NCBI GenBank assembly: GCA_030603385.1
Contig: JAUVXW010000034.1
Coordinates: forward strand, 1-51,377
Direction: 5' to 3'
Source of the DNA: Promethearchaeota archaeon
GTDB lineage: Archaea > Asgardarchaeota > Lokiarchaeia > Sigyniarchaeales > SOKP01
DNA: 51,377 nt
Shown here: piece by piece, positions 1 through 7,922 of the stretch
How the letters are laid out: each line of letters opens with the position of its first letter
How positions within the stretch are numbered: the stretch's first letter is position 1
The notes under the pieces: generated by a model
Told to the model about the DNA's origin: nothing
Database searches by the model: none
What the model saw: the letters and a program-made list of their open reading frames with translations, nothing else
Translations under genes and position numbers: made by a program

Positions 1-339
1 GAGAATTGGTTAGATGCTCTATTACAATATCTTAAAGGAAACCTGAATTTTTTAAAAGTTTTTATCAAAGAAAAACTCCCACAAATAAAAGTAATAGAAC
101 CTGAGGGGACTTATCTTGTTTGGCTTGATTTTCGAGAATTAAGACTAGAACCCAAAGAATTGGAAAAATTTATGCGTGGGAAAGCAGAAGTAGCGCTAGA
201 TGAAGGTTATATTTTTGGTCAAGGTGGGGAAGGATTTGAAAGGATCAATATTGCATGCCCTAAATCAATCTTAGAAGAAGCCCTTAATAGAATTACAGAA
301 GCAATAATTAATATGAAAAAAAAGGAAGACTATGATTAA
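1..339 (+). CDS. PLP-dependent aminotransferase / C-S lyase (MalY/PatB-like), C-terminal part
   Basis: An open frame runs from the first base to TAA at 337-339, giving 112 residues with no start inside the window, so this is the 3' end of a longer gene. The residues PEGTYLVWLDF, followed by a stretch rich in LDEGYIFG and FERINIAC, match the small C-terminal domain of fold-type I PLP enzymes, in particular the MalY/PatB cystathionine beta-lyase-like group, where a conserved Arg near the end (here in GFERINIAC) binds the substrate carboxylate. The PLP lysine is upstream of the window and cannot be checked. Substrate and exact reaction cannot be decided from this part: an aminotransferase or a C-S lyase are both possible. 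Confidence 0.85.
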   Translation, partial: ENWLDALLQYLKGNLNFLKVFIKEKLPQIKVIEPEGTYLVWLDFRELRLEPKELEKFMRGKAEVALDEGYIFGQGGEGFERINIACPKSILEEALNRITEAIINMKKKEDYD

Positions 340-458
340 GGTGGGAGTTTTAAATTTTCTTATTTTATTACTGAGGTAAATTTTGAGCTATCCGAAATGT
401 ATAATGAAAGGTTGTAATAACAATAGCCCAAATACTATAAAAATGATATTACATAAGG

Positions 459-1289
459 ATGAATATGAACCGTATCCAAATCAAAGCTCGCGGATTCAGG
501 TTTGACGCCTGGTCAGATGGGCCGGAAGAGGGACCATTGCTACTGTTACTGCATGGTTTGCCCCGAACGAGCTGGGAGTGGCACCATCAGCTGCCGAAAT
601 TAGCTGAGGCTGGGTTCCGAGCTGTTGCGCCTGATCTGAGGGGTTATTGTCCGGGTGCGCGACCTGAAGGCGTGGAGGCATATGTTGTAGATGAGTTTGT
701 CGAAGATATCCTGGCAATTGCCGATCAGCTTGGATGGGCGGATCGTCCCTTTCATCTTATGGCTACCAGTATCGGATCTGTGATCGCATGGTGTCTTGCC
801 GGACAGTATCCTCAGCGGGTAGCGACGCTAGCCTGCATCAACATTCCACATCCTATGGCAATTGTTGAGGTGATGACGACAGAGGCGGCGGATAAACAAC
901 GACAAGGGTTTAGTTATTTTTCTAATTACAGAAAAGAGGGCAATGAATTGAAAAATTTTGAGTCTGCCCTTAAACGCATGGAATTGCCGGCCGAAGAGAC
1001 CGACCCGTATCGTGAGGCGCTCAGCAGCGAAGAAGCGCTTCGGGCCGTTTTTCACTGGTATCGGGCACTTAAAATTCCACCATTAAAACCGGTTGTCATG
1101 CCCACTCTGTACATTTGGCCCCGAAAGGCAGGGAATGTTTCCCAGGAGGCGGCTGAGGGCAATGCGCATTATGTAGAGGGGCCGTATCGCTTCGAGATCC
1201 TCGAAGTTGCGCGCAATTTCGCACTTCAAATGGAGCCGGAAACGATAACCCGTCTGTTGCTTGAGCATCTGGCTGAACATGCTCAATAA
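459..1289 (+). CDS. alpha/beta hydrolase fold protein, GC-richer than its surroundings, catalytic triad apparently damaged
   Basis: 276 residues of the alpha/beta hydrolase fold. HGLPRTSWEW (about residues 32-41) is the oxyanion-hole HG motif, and DLRGY follows strand 4. The nucleophile elbow reads A-T-S104-I-G rather than G-x-S-x-G. Where relatives carry an acidic residue after the strand-6 tryptophan, this protein has WPRKAGN, and where they have G-H-F near the C terminus it has A-R-N-F, so the acid and the histidine seem to be lost. A Shine-Dalgarno-like AAGG at 454-457 lies too close to the ATG at 459 and fits the ATG at 465 better. Base composition and codon choice (GCG, CGG, CTG) are clearly GC-richer than all neighbours, which suggests recent acquisition from a bacterium. 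It may now be inactive or non-catalytic. Confidence 0.85.
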   Translation: MNMNRIQIKARGFRFDAWSDGPEEGPLLLLLHGLPRTSWEWHHQLPKLAEAGFRAVAPDLRGYCPGARPEGVEAYVVDEFVEDILAIADQLGWADRPFHLMATSIGSVIAWCLAGQYPQRVATLACINIPHPMAIVEVMTTEAADKQRQGFSYFSNYRKEGNELKNFESALKRMELPAEETDPYREALSSEEALRAVFHWYRALKIPPLKPVVMPTLYIWPRKAGNVSQEAAEGNAHYVEGPYRFEILEVARNFALQMEPETITRLLLEHLAEHAQ

Positions 1290-1421
1290 AACTATGCATT
1301 GAACATTGGCCGGAGCAGCCTTGGAAGTATATTTTTGTACCTGGATTTATTTACCGATCTCTTTTGAAAGAAATAAAATTTAAAGATAACTCTTTTATAA
1401 AAAACGATCAATATAATATAC

Positions 1422-1541
1422 ATGAATATAGGAATTCTAATCTGGGATGGTGTAGAACCATTAGATTTCTGCGGTCCATATGAAGTTATCACTGAATTTA
1501 TCAGTCAAATTAAAAAACTAGGGCCATTACTTACTTTTTAA
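1422..1541 (+). pseudogene. N-terminal remnant of a DJ-1/PfpI (GATase1-like) protein
   Basis: ATG at 1422 opens a 39-codon frame whose first 25 residues (ILIWDGVEPLDFCGPYEV) match the start of the DJ-1/PfpI/GlxA-type family, where the usual pattern is ILxFDGVExLDxxGPxEV. The family is normally about 190 residues or longer. Here the frame stops at TAA 1539-1541 after a few unrelated residues, so only strand 1 and helix 1 are left and the nucleophile cysteine is absent. It lies between the foreign-looking hydrolase and the VOC gene, in a spot that appears to have seen insertion and deletion. Confidence 0.6.
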
Positions 1542-1620
1542 AAAAATTTGTTATTCCTTTTCCAAAAAATTAAAAAATAGAGAGGAATTAAGAACAATAA
1601 TTTCAAAACTTTATTAGATC

Positions 1621-2649
1621 ATGATAAATATGACTGTAAATTTTTTAGATTTAATTCATATTGAATTATCAGTTCCTGATGCTGAAAAAGCTTATCAAAT
1701 CCTACATAATGTCTTTGGGGCTGAGAAAGTTCAAGAAGAATTCGCGGGTTTTTTAGATGGTGAGTATAATAAAGTGATTCATGTTGGTCTAGGTGATGTT
1801 GTCTTACAATTTATCGAACCCCAAGTTGAAGAAGGCTCTTGGGATGCTCAATTAAAAACAAAGGGTCCTGGAGTCCATAATTTGACTTTTGGAGTGGAAA
1901 GTGCTGAAGAAACTGCAAAGGAAATGGAAAAATTAGGAGGGTTTAAACCTCTTTTTACATTTGATTTAGAATGGGATAATATGATCCCCCCTCAATTCTT
2001 GAAACCTGGGGTTAAGAAAGTTTTTATGATGGATACTATGGAAAAACTTGGATTCAACTTAGAATTCGGTGATAATCCTGTGAAAGAAGGGGTTAACGTA
2101 TTCCCTCAAACACGATATGTGACAGGTCGAGATGAATTAATTGGCAATGTATCACCAATGTTACACATTGAGTTAGTCACACCAGATTTAGAGAAGACAT
2201 ATGAACTTTTACATAAAGTTTTTGGCTCTGAAAAAGTGGAAATCGAGTTTGCAGACTTTTTAGATACTCCCTTTATGCGTATTATACATGTAAATTTGAG
2301 TAATGTTGTTCTACAGTATTGTCAGCCTATGGTTAAAGTTAAAACAGAAATGGGAAGTTGGTATGAACTTTTAGAAAAAAATGGTGCATACGTGCATAAT
2401 ATTACTTTTATAGTAGATGATCTTGATGATGTTGTTGAAAAATTCAAGAAAGAGGGAATAGAACCTCTTTTTACTTTTAATTTACAGTGGGATAAGTTGA
2501 ATGAGAATATGAGTTCTGAAATAAAACCAGTATACATGATGAATACATTAGATAAACTAGGATTTCATATGGAACTCGGTGAGGTACTTACGGAAGAAGA
2601 ACGCGAAGCTTTTTCAGAATTATTATATATCGATTTAAAGCAAAAATAA
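1621..2649 (+). CDS. two-domain VOC (glyoxalase/epimerase-like) protein
   Basis: 342 residues made of two homologous halves of the vicinal oxygen chelate superfamily. Each half begins with an xxHIELxxPDxEKxY motif (about residues 13 and 181), carries an NVVLQ/DVVLQ strand, a VHNxTF strand, and ends with LGFNLEFGD or LGFHMELGE; the His of the first motif and the Glu of the last are the usual metal ligands. The internal duplication is typical of extradiol-dioxygenase and glyoxalase-like VOC proteins that form the metal site within one chain. It resembles methylmalonyl-CoA epimerase-like VOC proteins, but the substrate cannot be assigned. The membrane protein at 2677 follows after 27 bp and may be cotranscribed. 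Confidence 0.85.
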   Translation: MINMTVNFLDLIHIELSVPDAEKAYQILHNVFGAEKVQEEFAGFLDGEYNKVIHVGLGDVVLQFIEPQVEEGSWDAQLKTKGPGVHNLTFGVESAEETAKEMEKLGGFKPLFTFDLEWDNMIPPQFLKPGVKKVFMMDTMEKLGFNLEFGDNPVKEGVNVFPQTRYVTGRDELIGNVSPMLHIELVTPDLEKTYELLHKVFGSEKVEIEFADFLDTPFMRIIHVNLSNVVLQYCQPMVKVKTEMGSWYELLEKNGAYVHNITFIVDDLDDVVEKFKKEGIEPLFTFNLQWDKLNENMSSEIKPVYMMNTLDKLGFHMELGEVLTEEEREAFSELLYIDLKQK

Positions 2650-2676
2650 AAAATTTAGGAAGTGTGAATAACAGAT

Positions 2677-3078
2677 ATGATATTTAAAGTATTTAATGAA
2701 GATTGGTTGGAATCTTTAGATACATTTGAAGAAATAATGTGGCTGTTAATACTATACTTGATTTTGCTCCTTGTTATAGCAATCTTCTTGAAAATAGCAT
2801 TAGGATTTTTCAGTAAATCTAGACGCACCGATTTTGGACAAGTATTCTTAACTTCTTTTCTAATAACGATCGCTTTTGCAATAGTCTTTCTATTTTTTGG
2901 AGGATGGCTTGCATGGATAATAGCATTAATTATCACTTGGATAGTTATATGTATTCGGCATAACGTAGGATTTCTAAGTGCAATTATAATTACGGTTTTA
3001 GCTTTCTTAATTTATGTGATTGTTGCTCTTATTATCGGTGCAATTTTAGATGTCACACTGATTGTTTTACCATTTTAA
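2677..3078 (+). CDS. small integral membrane protein, unknown function
   Basis: 133 residues, almost all hydrophobic, with about four predicted transmembrane segments: roughly residues 20-50, 65-85, 86-100 and 105-130. A short basic loop (SKSRRTD) follows the first segment. No catalytic motif or known family is recognised. It starts 27 bp after the VOC gene on the same strand, so the two may form an operon. Confidence 0.7.
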   Translation: MIFKVFNEDWLESLDTFEEIMWLLILYLILLLVIAIFLKIALGFFSKSRRTDFGQVFLTSFLITIAFAIVFLFFGGWLAWIIALIITWIVICIRHNVGFLSAIIITVLAFLIYVIVALIIGAILDVTLIVLPF

Positions 3079-3118
3079 TTCATTTTTTTTTATTTATCAT
3101 TAGGTTGAGTTATATATT

Positions 3119-4621
3119 ATGAATACAAAACCAAATATTATAATTTTTAATGTTGATCAATGGCGTGGAGATGTTTTAGGACATTTGGGAAATCCCGCAG
3201 CAGAAACACCCAACCTCGATAATATTATTAAGCAGGATGCCGTTTCTTTTAGCAATGCTTTTTGTCAGAATCCAGTTTGTACTCCTAGCAGGTGTAGTTT
3301 CATGACTGGTTGGTATCCTCATGTGAGAGGGCACCGTACAATGTATCATATGCTTCATTTAGAACAGAATGAACCGAATTTATTAAGAGTTCTAAAAGAT
3401 GACGGGTATTTTATATGGTGGGGAGGTAGAAATGATTTAATTACTGCCCAACAGGAACCAAAAGATATTTGTGATGTTCGATATTGGCCTTCAAAGGAGG
3501 ATCTTAAACGTTGGGGGCATAAATGGAAACCAAATTTGCACATGTCTACTAAATGGCGAGGAAGCCCAGGAAGTGATGGATATTATAGTTTCTTTGCTGG
3601 TAAATTAGATACAAAAGGAGATGATATCTATTTTGATTATGATTGGGGGATTATATTAGGCGCAATTGATTTTATACAAAATTATAAAGGGGATAAGCCT
3701 TTTTGCATGTATATCGCACTTGCTAATCCACACCCTCCATATGGGATTGAAGAGCCATGGTTTAGCACCACAAATCGTAAAAAGCTTCCTCCTCGTAAAA
3801 AGACACCAAAAGATTGGGAGGGAAAACCCTCACTCTTAAAAGGAATATATGAACGACAAAATCTCCAAGGTTGGACTGAGGATCAATGGTCAGAGCTACG
3901 AGCAGCATATTATGGAATGTGTTCTCGTGTGGATCATCAATTTGGATTAATCATAGAAAATTTAAAAAGCAGAGATCATTATGAGGACTGTGCGATATTC
4001 TTTTTCTCGGATCACGGTGATTTTACTGGTGATTATGGATTAGTTGAAAAAACTCAAAATACATTTGAAGATTGTCTTACTAAAGTACCTTTTATCATAA
4101 AACCTCCTAAAAGAAAAGTTTTCAAACCTGGAATACGTGATGCTTTAGTGGAATTAGTGGATTTTTCCGCGACCGTATATGCTCTAACCGGTATAGATCC
4201 AGATTATTCTTATTTTGGTAAAGATCTATCACCATTATTAAATGGAGAGACTAAGATTCACAGAGATGCGGTTTTCTGTGAAGGCGGTCGACTTTATGGG
4301 GAAAAACAGGCCATGGAATTGCAGAGTATGCAGAATTTAAAACAAACGGGTCTTTATTGGCCTCGAGTTAGTCTTCAGACAACTGATGAGGGACCTTATC
4401 ATGGTAAGGCAGTCATGTGTAGGACAAATGATTTTAAATACATACGGCGTCTTTATGAAAAAGATGAATTTTATGATTTAACTAAGGATCCTGAGGAACT
4501 CAACAATGCAATTGATGATGACATATATGCTGATGTTCTTTCCACCTTAAAGGAAAGGATGCTAACATGGTTTGTAAAAACATGTGATGTGGTTCCATTT
4601 GATACAGATAGACGATTTTAA
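3119..4621 (+). CDS. type I sulfatase / alkaline phosphatase-superfamily hydrolase
   Basis: 500 residues of the formylglycine-dependent sulfatase family. N-terminal IIIFNVDQWRGD supplies the first metal aspartates, and C54-T-P-S-R is the signature whose cysteine is oxidised to formylglycine. FFFSDHGDFTGDYGLVEK (about residues 295-313) provides the remaining metal ligands (DH) and the catalytic Lys. No signal peptide is visible, so it would act in the cytoplasm, like choline sulfatases and phosphonate monoester hydrolases. A cysteine-type signature needs a formylglycine-generating enzyme, in an anaerobe an anSME radical SAM protein, which is not seen in the window. The substrate is unknown. 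Confidence 0.92.
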   Translation: MNTKPNIIIFNVDQWRGDVLGHLGNPAAETPNLDNIIKQDAVSFSNAFCQNPVCTPSRCSFMTGWYPHVRGHRTMYHMLHLEQNEPNLLRVLKDDGYFIWWGGRNDLITAQQEPKDICDVRYWPSKEDLKRWGHKWKPNLHMSTKWRGSPGSDGYYSFFAGKLDTKGDDIYFDYDWGIILGAIDFIQNYKGDKPFCMYIALANPHPPYGIEEPWFSTTNRKKLPPRKKTPKDWEGKPSLLKGIYERQNLQGWTEDQWSELRAAYYGMCSRVDHQFGLIIENLKSRDHYEDCAIFFFSDHGDFTGDYGLVEKTQNTFEDCLTKVPFIIKPPKRKVFKPGIRDALVELVDFSATVYALTGIDPDYSYFGKDLSPLLNGETKIHRDAVFCEGGRLYGEKQAMELQSMQNLKQTGLYWPRVSLQTTDEGPYHGKAVMCRTNDFKYIRRLYEKDEFYDLTKDPEELNNAIDDDIYADVLSTLKERMLTWFVKTCDVVPFDTDRRF

Positions 4622-4648
4622 AAATGAAAAAAAGTGTTATTGAATTTA

Positions 4649-5542
4649 TTATGGATTATTTTTAATAAATTCTATCATTAATTCAGCTAATTCTGGTCCT
4701 TTATCCTCTTGTACAAAATGTGCTGCGTCTTTAATTGTTGTATGATTTTGTCCTTTAGCTCCTGGAATGTATTGCTGCAAAAATCTATCTCCACCGCGAG
4801 TAACTGGATCGCTATCTGAAAATGCAGTTAAAAATGGTTTTTCCCACTTCCCAAATTCTTCAAAGGCTTTCTTATTGGCTTCATGTTCTGGATCGTCAGT
4901 ATTAATTGGCACTAAAGAAGGTAAAATTCGTGCGCCTGCTTTATACGTATCGTCAGGGAATGGGGCGTCATAACCAGCCAAAATATCATCCGATAGTTTA
5001 GTAGTTGTTGCACCTTGAAGTATAAATTTTATATCAAAATTAGGGGATTCTCTTGAAAATCTTCGCCAGTTCAAAAAAGCTTCACTCATAGGTTGTTCAC
5101 CAGTGGGTAAACCTCCATTTGATAACACTATTTGACTAAATCGATCTTGATTCTCAATAGCAACTCTTAAACCTATTAATGATCCCCAATCTTGACAAAA
5201 AAGAGTTATCCTTTTAAGGTCAAGAGATTTAACTAATCTTGTTATCCAATTTACATGTTTAGCATATGTATGGTCCTCCTGTTTTGTCGGTTTATCAGAA
5301 CGCCCAAAACCCACTAAATCAGGGGCAACAGTTCTAAATCCTGCCTTCACTAAAATTGGAATCATATGTCTATATAAAAAGCTCCATGAGGGTTCCCCAT
5401 GCATAAGTAGCATAACTTCTGCGTCTTTAGGACCCTCATCTACATAGTGTATTCGTATCTCATCAACTTCAAAATAATGTGGTTCATAAGAAAAATCAGG
5501 AAGATTTTCAAATCTTTCATCCGGAGTACGTAATAATTTCAT
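4649..5542 (-). CDS. haloalkane dehalogenase-like alpha/beta hydrolase
   Basis: 297 residues with the hallmarks of haloalkane dehalogenases of the DhlA/DhmA (HLD-I) type, which hydrolyse carbon-halogen bonds to alcohols. HGEPSWSFLYR (residues 48-58) is the oxyanion/halide region. The nucleophile elbow is Q117-D118-W119-G-S, with Asp as nucleophile and the following Trp as a halide-stabilising residue. FSDSDPVT carries the likely acid, and AAHFVQED near the C terminus carries the catalytic His. The total length is that of the family (about 300). It converges with the sulfatase gene. Relatives with Asp nucleophiles also include epoxide hydrolases, but the HGEP and DWG combination favours a dehalogenase. 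Confidence 0.87.
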   Translation of the reverse strand: MKLLRTPDERFENLPDFSYEPHYFEVDEIRIHYVDEGPKDAEVMLLMHGEPSWSFLYRHMIPILVKAGFRTVAPDLVGFGRSDKPTKQEDHTYAKHVNWITRLVKSLDLKRITLFCQDWGSLIGLRVAIENQDRFSQIVLSNGGLPTGEQPMSEAFLNWRRFSRESPNFDIKFILQGATTTKLSDDILAGYDAPFPDDTYKAGARILPSLVPINTDDPEHEANKKAFEEFGKWEKPFLTAFSDSDPVTRGGDRFLQQYIPGAKGQNHTTIKDAAHFVQEDKGPELAELMIEFIKNNP

Positions 5543-5679
5543 AATTTTAACCTTTTAATTTCTAAATTTTTTAATATTTACTTCAAAAACTAAATAAAGA
5601 TAGTTATTTATAAAATAATAATATACAAGGAAATTTTAATGAAAAATTATCAGAATTAGACTATAGATGATCGTAGACT

Positions 5680-5910
5680 ATGATGGATTCTGAAATAAAA
5701 GATTTAGGAAAAAGAAAGTCCAAAAGAATACTCACATTGATATTAGGAATAGCAGCTATAGCAACGGTAATTTCAATAGTTCTAATCTTTACCTTATCTA
5801 ACGATACAAGTAACGGTGGTTCAAGTTGAGCTTGTGTAATCATAAATTTTCCATTCTTAGAACTATTGAGAAATTATATTGTACAAATAAATTTTGGGCT
5901 TCTATTGTAA
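5680..5910 (+). CDS. candidate small single-TM selenoprotein (UGA at 5827-5829 read as Sec)
   Basis: ATG-ATG at 5680 opens a 49-codon frame: an acidic-basic N terminus (DSEIKDLGKRKSKR), one strongly hydrophobic segment (about residues 17-39), then a polar Ser/Gly/Asn tail ending NGGSS directly before UGA at 5827. If the UGA is read as Sec the frame continues SS-U-A-C-V for another 26 codons to TAA at 5908-5910, giving a U-x-C pair. The reason to suspect read-through is the RNA element at 5918-5986, which closely matches the one after the selenocysteine HdrA gene. The design of one TM helix, a short tail and Sec near Gly/Ser recalls eukaryotic SelK and SelS, but no homology is claimed. If UGA is a stop, this is a 50-residue membrane peptide. 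The ribosome-binding site is weak. Confidence 0.5.
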
Positions 5911-5917
5911 AAATAAG

Positions 5918-5986
5918 AATCGAGTTGAATGAGTCTTACAAAAAAATGATAGTTGTAAGAGGACGAACCTAGCAATGGTTTCGGTT
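5918..5986 (+). promoter_or_regulatory. SECIS-like RNA element (copy B)
   Basis: The folded structure can be drawn by hand. ATGA lies at 5929-5932. An 8-bp helix pairs 5934-5941 with 5953-5960, the apical loop carries a run of seven A (5940-5946), and GGAC lies at 5961-5964. TGAG opposite GGAC gives the tandem G.A/A.G quartet of eukaryotic SECIS kink-turns. A second hairpin (5966-5969 with 5977-5980, 7-nt loop) and a lower stem (5918-5923 with 5981-5986) complete it. The 37-nt core 5928-5964 is identical at 30 positions to 48002-48038 after the Sec-encoding HdrA. Two of the seven differences are compensatory changes of base pairs in the helix. Confidence 0.75.
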
Positions 5987-6051
5987 TTTTATAAAATAAC
6001 TATTAATTTATTAGGTAAAATTTTAAAAAATCAGTATGGTTAGGGATAAAT

Positions 6052-6204
6052 ATGCCAGATGCTTTTCTTACAGTTAATGAAAAAAAGATCCCTTTAAAAG
6101 ATTTCATGCAGGAAATGCTGACAAACATAATTTTAGGTTATCTCAAATCCACAAAAGCAGTTCCTGAAAATATTGAAACGATTGAGATTGAAATTAAGCT
6201 ATAA
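6052..6204 (+). CDS. small conserved-looking protein, 50 residues
   Basis: ATG at 6052, preceded by AGGGATAAAT, opens a 50-codon frame to TAA at 6202. The product reads as a compact alpha/beta protein: a beta start (FLTVNEKKIPLKDF), an amphipathic helix (MQEMLTNIILGYLKS), and an alternating Glu/Ile strand at the end (IETIEIEIKL). This resembles short archaeal proteins of unknown function that begin with a beta hairpin followed by 'N/D-F-x-x-x-h-x-x-h-h' and end in a charged strand. It is too short for a confident family call. It sits between the SECIS-like element and the DUF89 gene. Confidence 0.65.
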   Translation: MPDAFLTVNEKKIPLKDFMQEMLTNIILGYLKSTKAVPENIETIEIEIKL

Positions 6205-6340
6205 ATTTTTTATTTTTTTATTTTAATTGAGTATCTAAGGCTACAAATATAAAAAAAATTAGAAATATATAATAATTTGAGCTGTTGGATAGCTTTAATT
6301 TTACATAAGTTTCACAAATGTAAGATTTTAAAGGAATACC

Positions 6341-7261
6341 ATGTTTTTCTACTCAAAAGAAGATTCTTCTATTAATATGAAATTAGAACCAGAATGTGTA
6401 GGATGTATTTTTAATCAAGTATTAAAAGCTTTTGAATTACTTCAACCTAATATCTCTCACGAGATAGTTATATCCGCTCAGAAAAAACTAATGACTTTTC
6501 TTTTAAATTTTGATGAAAATCTCGATGCAGCACCAATCTTGGGTAAAGTAGCATATGGTATTATTTCAGAATTTTTGAATGATCAAGATCCTTATCGAAA
6601 TTTAAAAAAAGAAAGTAATAAACTTGCTTTAGGACTTTTTGAAAAAGCTAAAGGAATTATCGATAAAGCTGATGATCCGTTATTTGAAGCTATTATCGTT
6701 GCGGCACTTGGAAATACTATTGATTTTGCGGGTCAACACCAAATTAATTTGATTTCTGATATTAAGAATTTCACAACAGAAGATTTAGTTATCAATGATT
6801 ATACATCTTTTAAGAAATCATTAGAAAAAGCTAAACATTTATTAATCATAGGAGACAATGCTGGAGAGATTGTATTTGATAAACTTTTAGTCTTAACTCT
6901 CAAAGACATTTATCCCGATTTAGAAATAGTTTATTCAGTAAGAGCAGCACCAATAATAAACGATGCCACAATTGAAGATGCTAAATATATTAATTTAACA
7001 GATTTAGTTCAGGTTATTGAATCATGCGCAGCGCCAGGTGTTGACCTAACTTCCTCTACAAAAGAATTTAAAAAATTATTCTTTCGGAAAGATGGGGTGA
7101 TTTTATCCAAAGGACAAGGAAATTTTGAAAGTCTGTACGGGATTGAAATTCCTGATAAAGATGCTTACTATTTGCTAAAAGCCAAGTGTAATCTAATGGA
7201 AAGAATATTTAATGTCAAAATTGGAGATTTAATTTTCAAGAAAAAAACACAAGGATTCTGA
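6341..7261 (+). CDS. DUF89 / ARMT1-like metal-dependent phosphatase
   Basis: 306 residues of the DUF89 family, known as metal-dependent damage-control phosphatases that hydrolyse abnormal sugar-phosphate metabolites. Visible family features: CxxC close to the N terminus (EPECVGCIF), GDNAGEIVFDK (the Asp-Asn metal-binding motif), RAAPIINDATIEDA, and SKGQGNFESL near the C terminus. The length is normal for the archaeal branch. The start at 6341 has a good AAAGGA ribosome-binding site 6 nt upstream, although most relatives begin at the equivalent of Met13 (6377), so the first 12 residues are uncertain. The next gene is convergent and only 2 bp away. Confidence 0.88.
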   Translation: MFFYSKEDSSINMKLEPECVGCIFNQVLKAFELLQPNISHEIVISAQKKLMTFLLNFDENLDAAPILGKVAYGIISEFLNDQDPYRNLKKESNKLALGLFEKAKGIIDKADDPLFEAIIVAALGNTIDFAGQHQINLISDIKNFTTEDLVINDYTSFKKSLEKAKHLLIIGDNAGEIVFDKLLVLTLKDIYPDLEIVYSVRAAPIINDATIEDAKYINLTDLVQVIESCAAPGVDLTSSTKEFKKLFFRKDGVILSKGQGNFESLYGIEIPDKDAYYLLKAKCNLMERIFNVKIGDLIFKKKTQGF

Positions 7262-7263
7262 AA

Positions 7264-7761
7264 TTATTGTCTTAATTTTTTCAGTGCCTCAGTGAAGAAC
7301 CCGAAATCTCCGATCTCAGCTTTCTCTTCCGAATCTTGTATCCTTTTAAAGTATTCTTCAATCTGCTTTGATAATATGTTCTTAAAAGACTCAAATTGAG
7401 TAACCTCACAATCATCATTGGCAATCTCGCTTCTATAAAGTGTATAGAACATGTCCAGTGACTTTTCTGCTTCTTCTCTTATATCATGCTTTAGAAAATC
7501 CTTGTCAAGAATCGCAACGAAAATTAAGTTGTATTTATAGACAATAATCATATCTACATCAAGTCCTTTGATGTTAATCTCTTCTATTTCTCCCAAGTTA
7601 TTTCCAAATAGACGTAATGCCCCAACAAAAGAAGATAATAAAACTGGATCGATTTTTGAATCTAATATTAGATCAAGTAAATACTCTCCAGACTCTTTAC
7701 ATATAACAATACCTTTTACTAGCTTATTGTCTTTAATAGTAATCTTTATCCCTGTTATCAA
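7264..7761 (-). CDS. roadblock/longin-like protein (Asgard type), probable small-GTPase-associated domain
   Basis: 165 residues. The first 90 show an alternating beta-strand pattern: a strand (IVICKESGEYLLDLIL), a long helix (DPVLLSSFVGALRLFGNN), then strands (INIKGLDVDMIIVYKY, LIFVAILDKDF). This order, with the 'SSFVGALRxFG' helix, is the profile of the many roadblock/longin-like proteins of Asgard archaea, which are thought to interact with small GTPases. The remaining 70 residues are helical and charged. No enzyme motif is present. Family placement rests on the fold pattern rather than on exact motifs. It converges with the DUF89 gene. Confidence 0.6.
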   Translation of the reverse strand: MITGIKITIKDNKLVKGIVICKESGEYLLDLILDSKIDPVLLSSFVGALRLFGNNLGEIEEINIKGLDVDMIIVYKYNLIFVAILDKDFLKHDIREEAEKSLDMFYTLYRSEIANDDCEVTQFESFKNILSKQIEEYFKRIQDSEEKAEIGDFGFFTEALKKLRQ

Positions 7762-7922
7762 TTCTATTACTACCTAATTCCATAATATAAATATTGCCTA
7801 ATAAAATCTTTTAAATATTAATTTATAATTAGATGTAATATCTATGAAATAGATAGAGAAAAGAATACACACAATCTCCAACCATAATTAAAGTTTTATA
7901 AAAAAAAAGTCAATAAATCAAA

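Noticed and set aside
1292..1492. A 66-residue minus-strand frame
   Set aside because: It overlaps the recognisable DJ-1/PfpI remnant on the plus strand and has no protein-like features.
5661..5843. A 60-residue minus-strand frame over the candidate small selenoprotein
   Set aside because: It mirrors the TM codons of the plus-strand ORF, has no coherent domain pattern, and the plus-strand reading is supported by the downstream RNA element.
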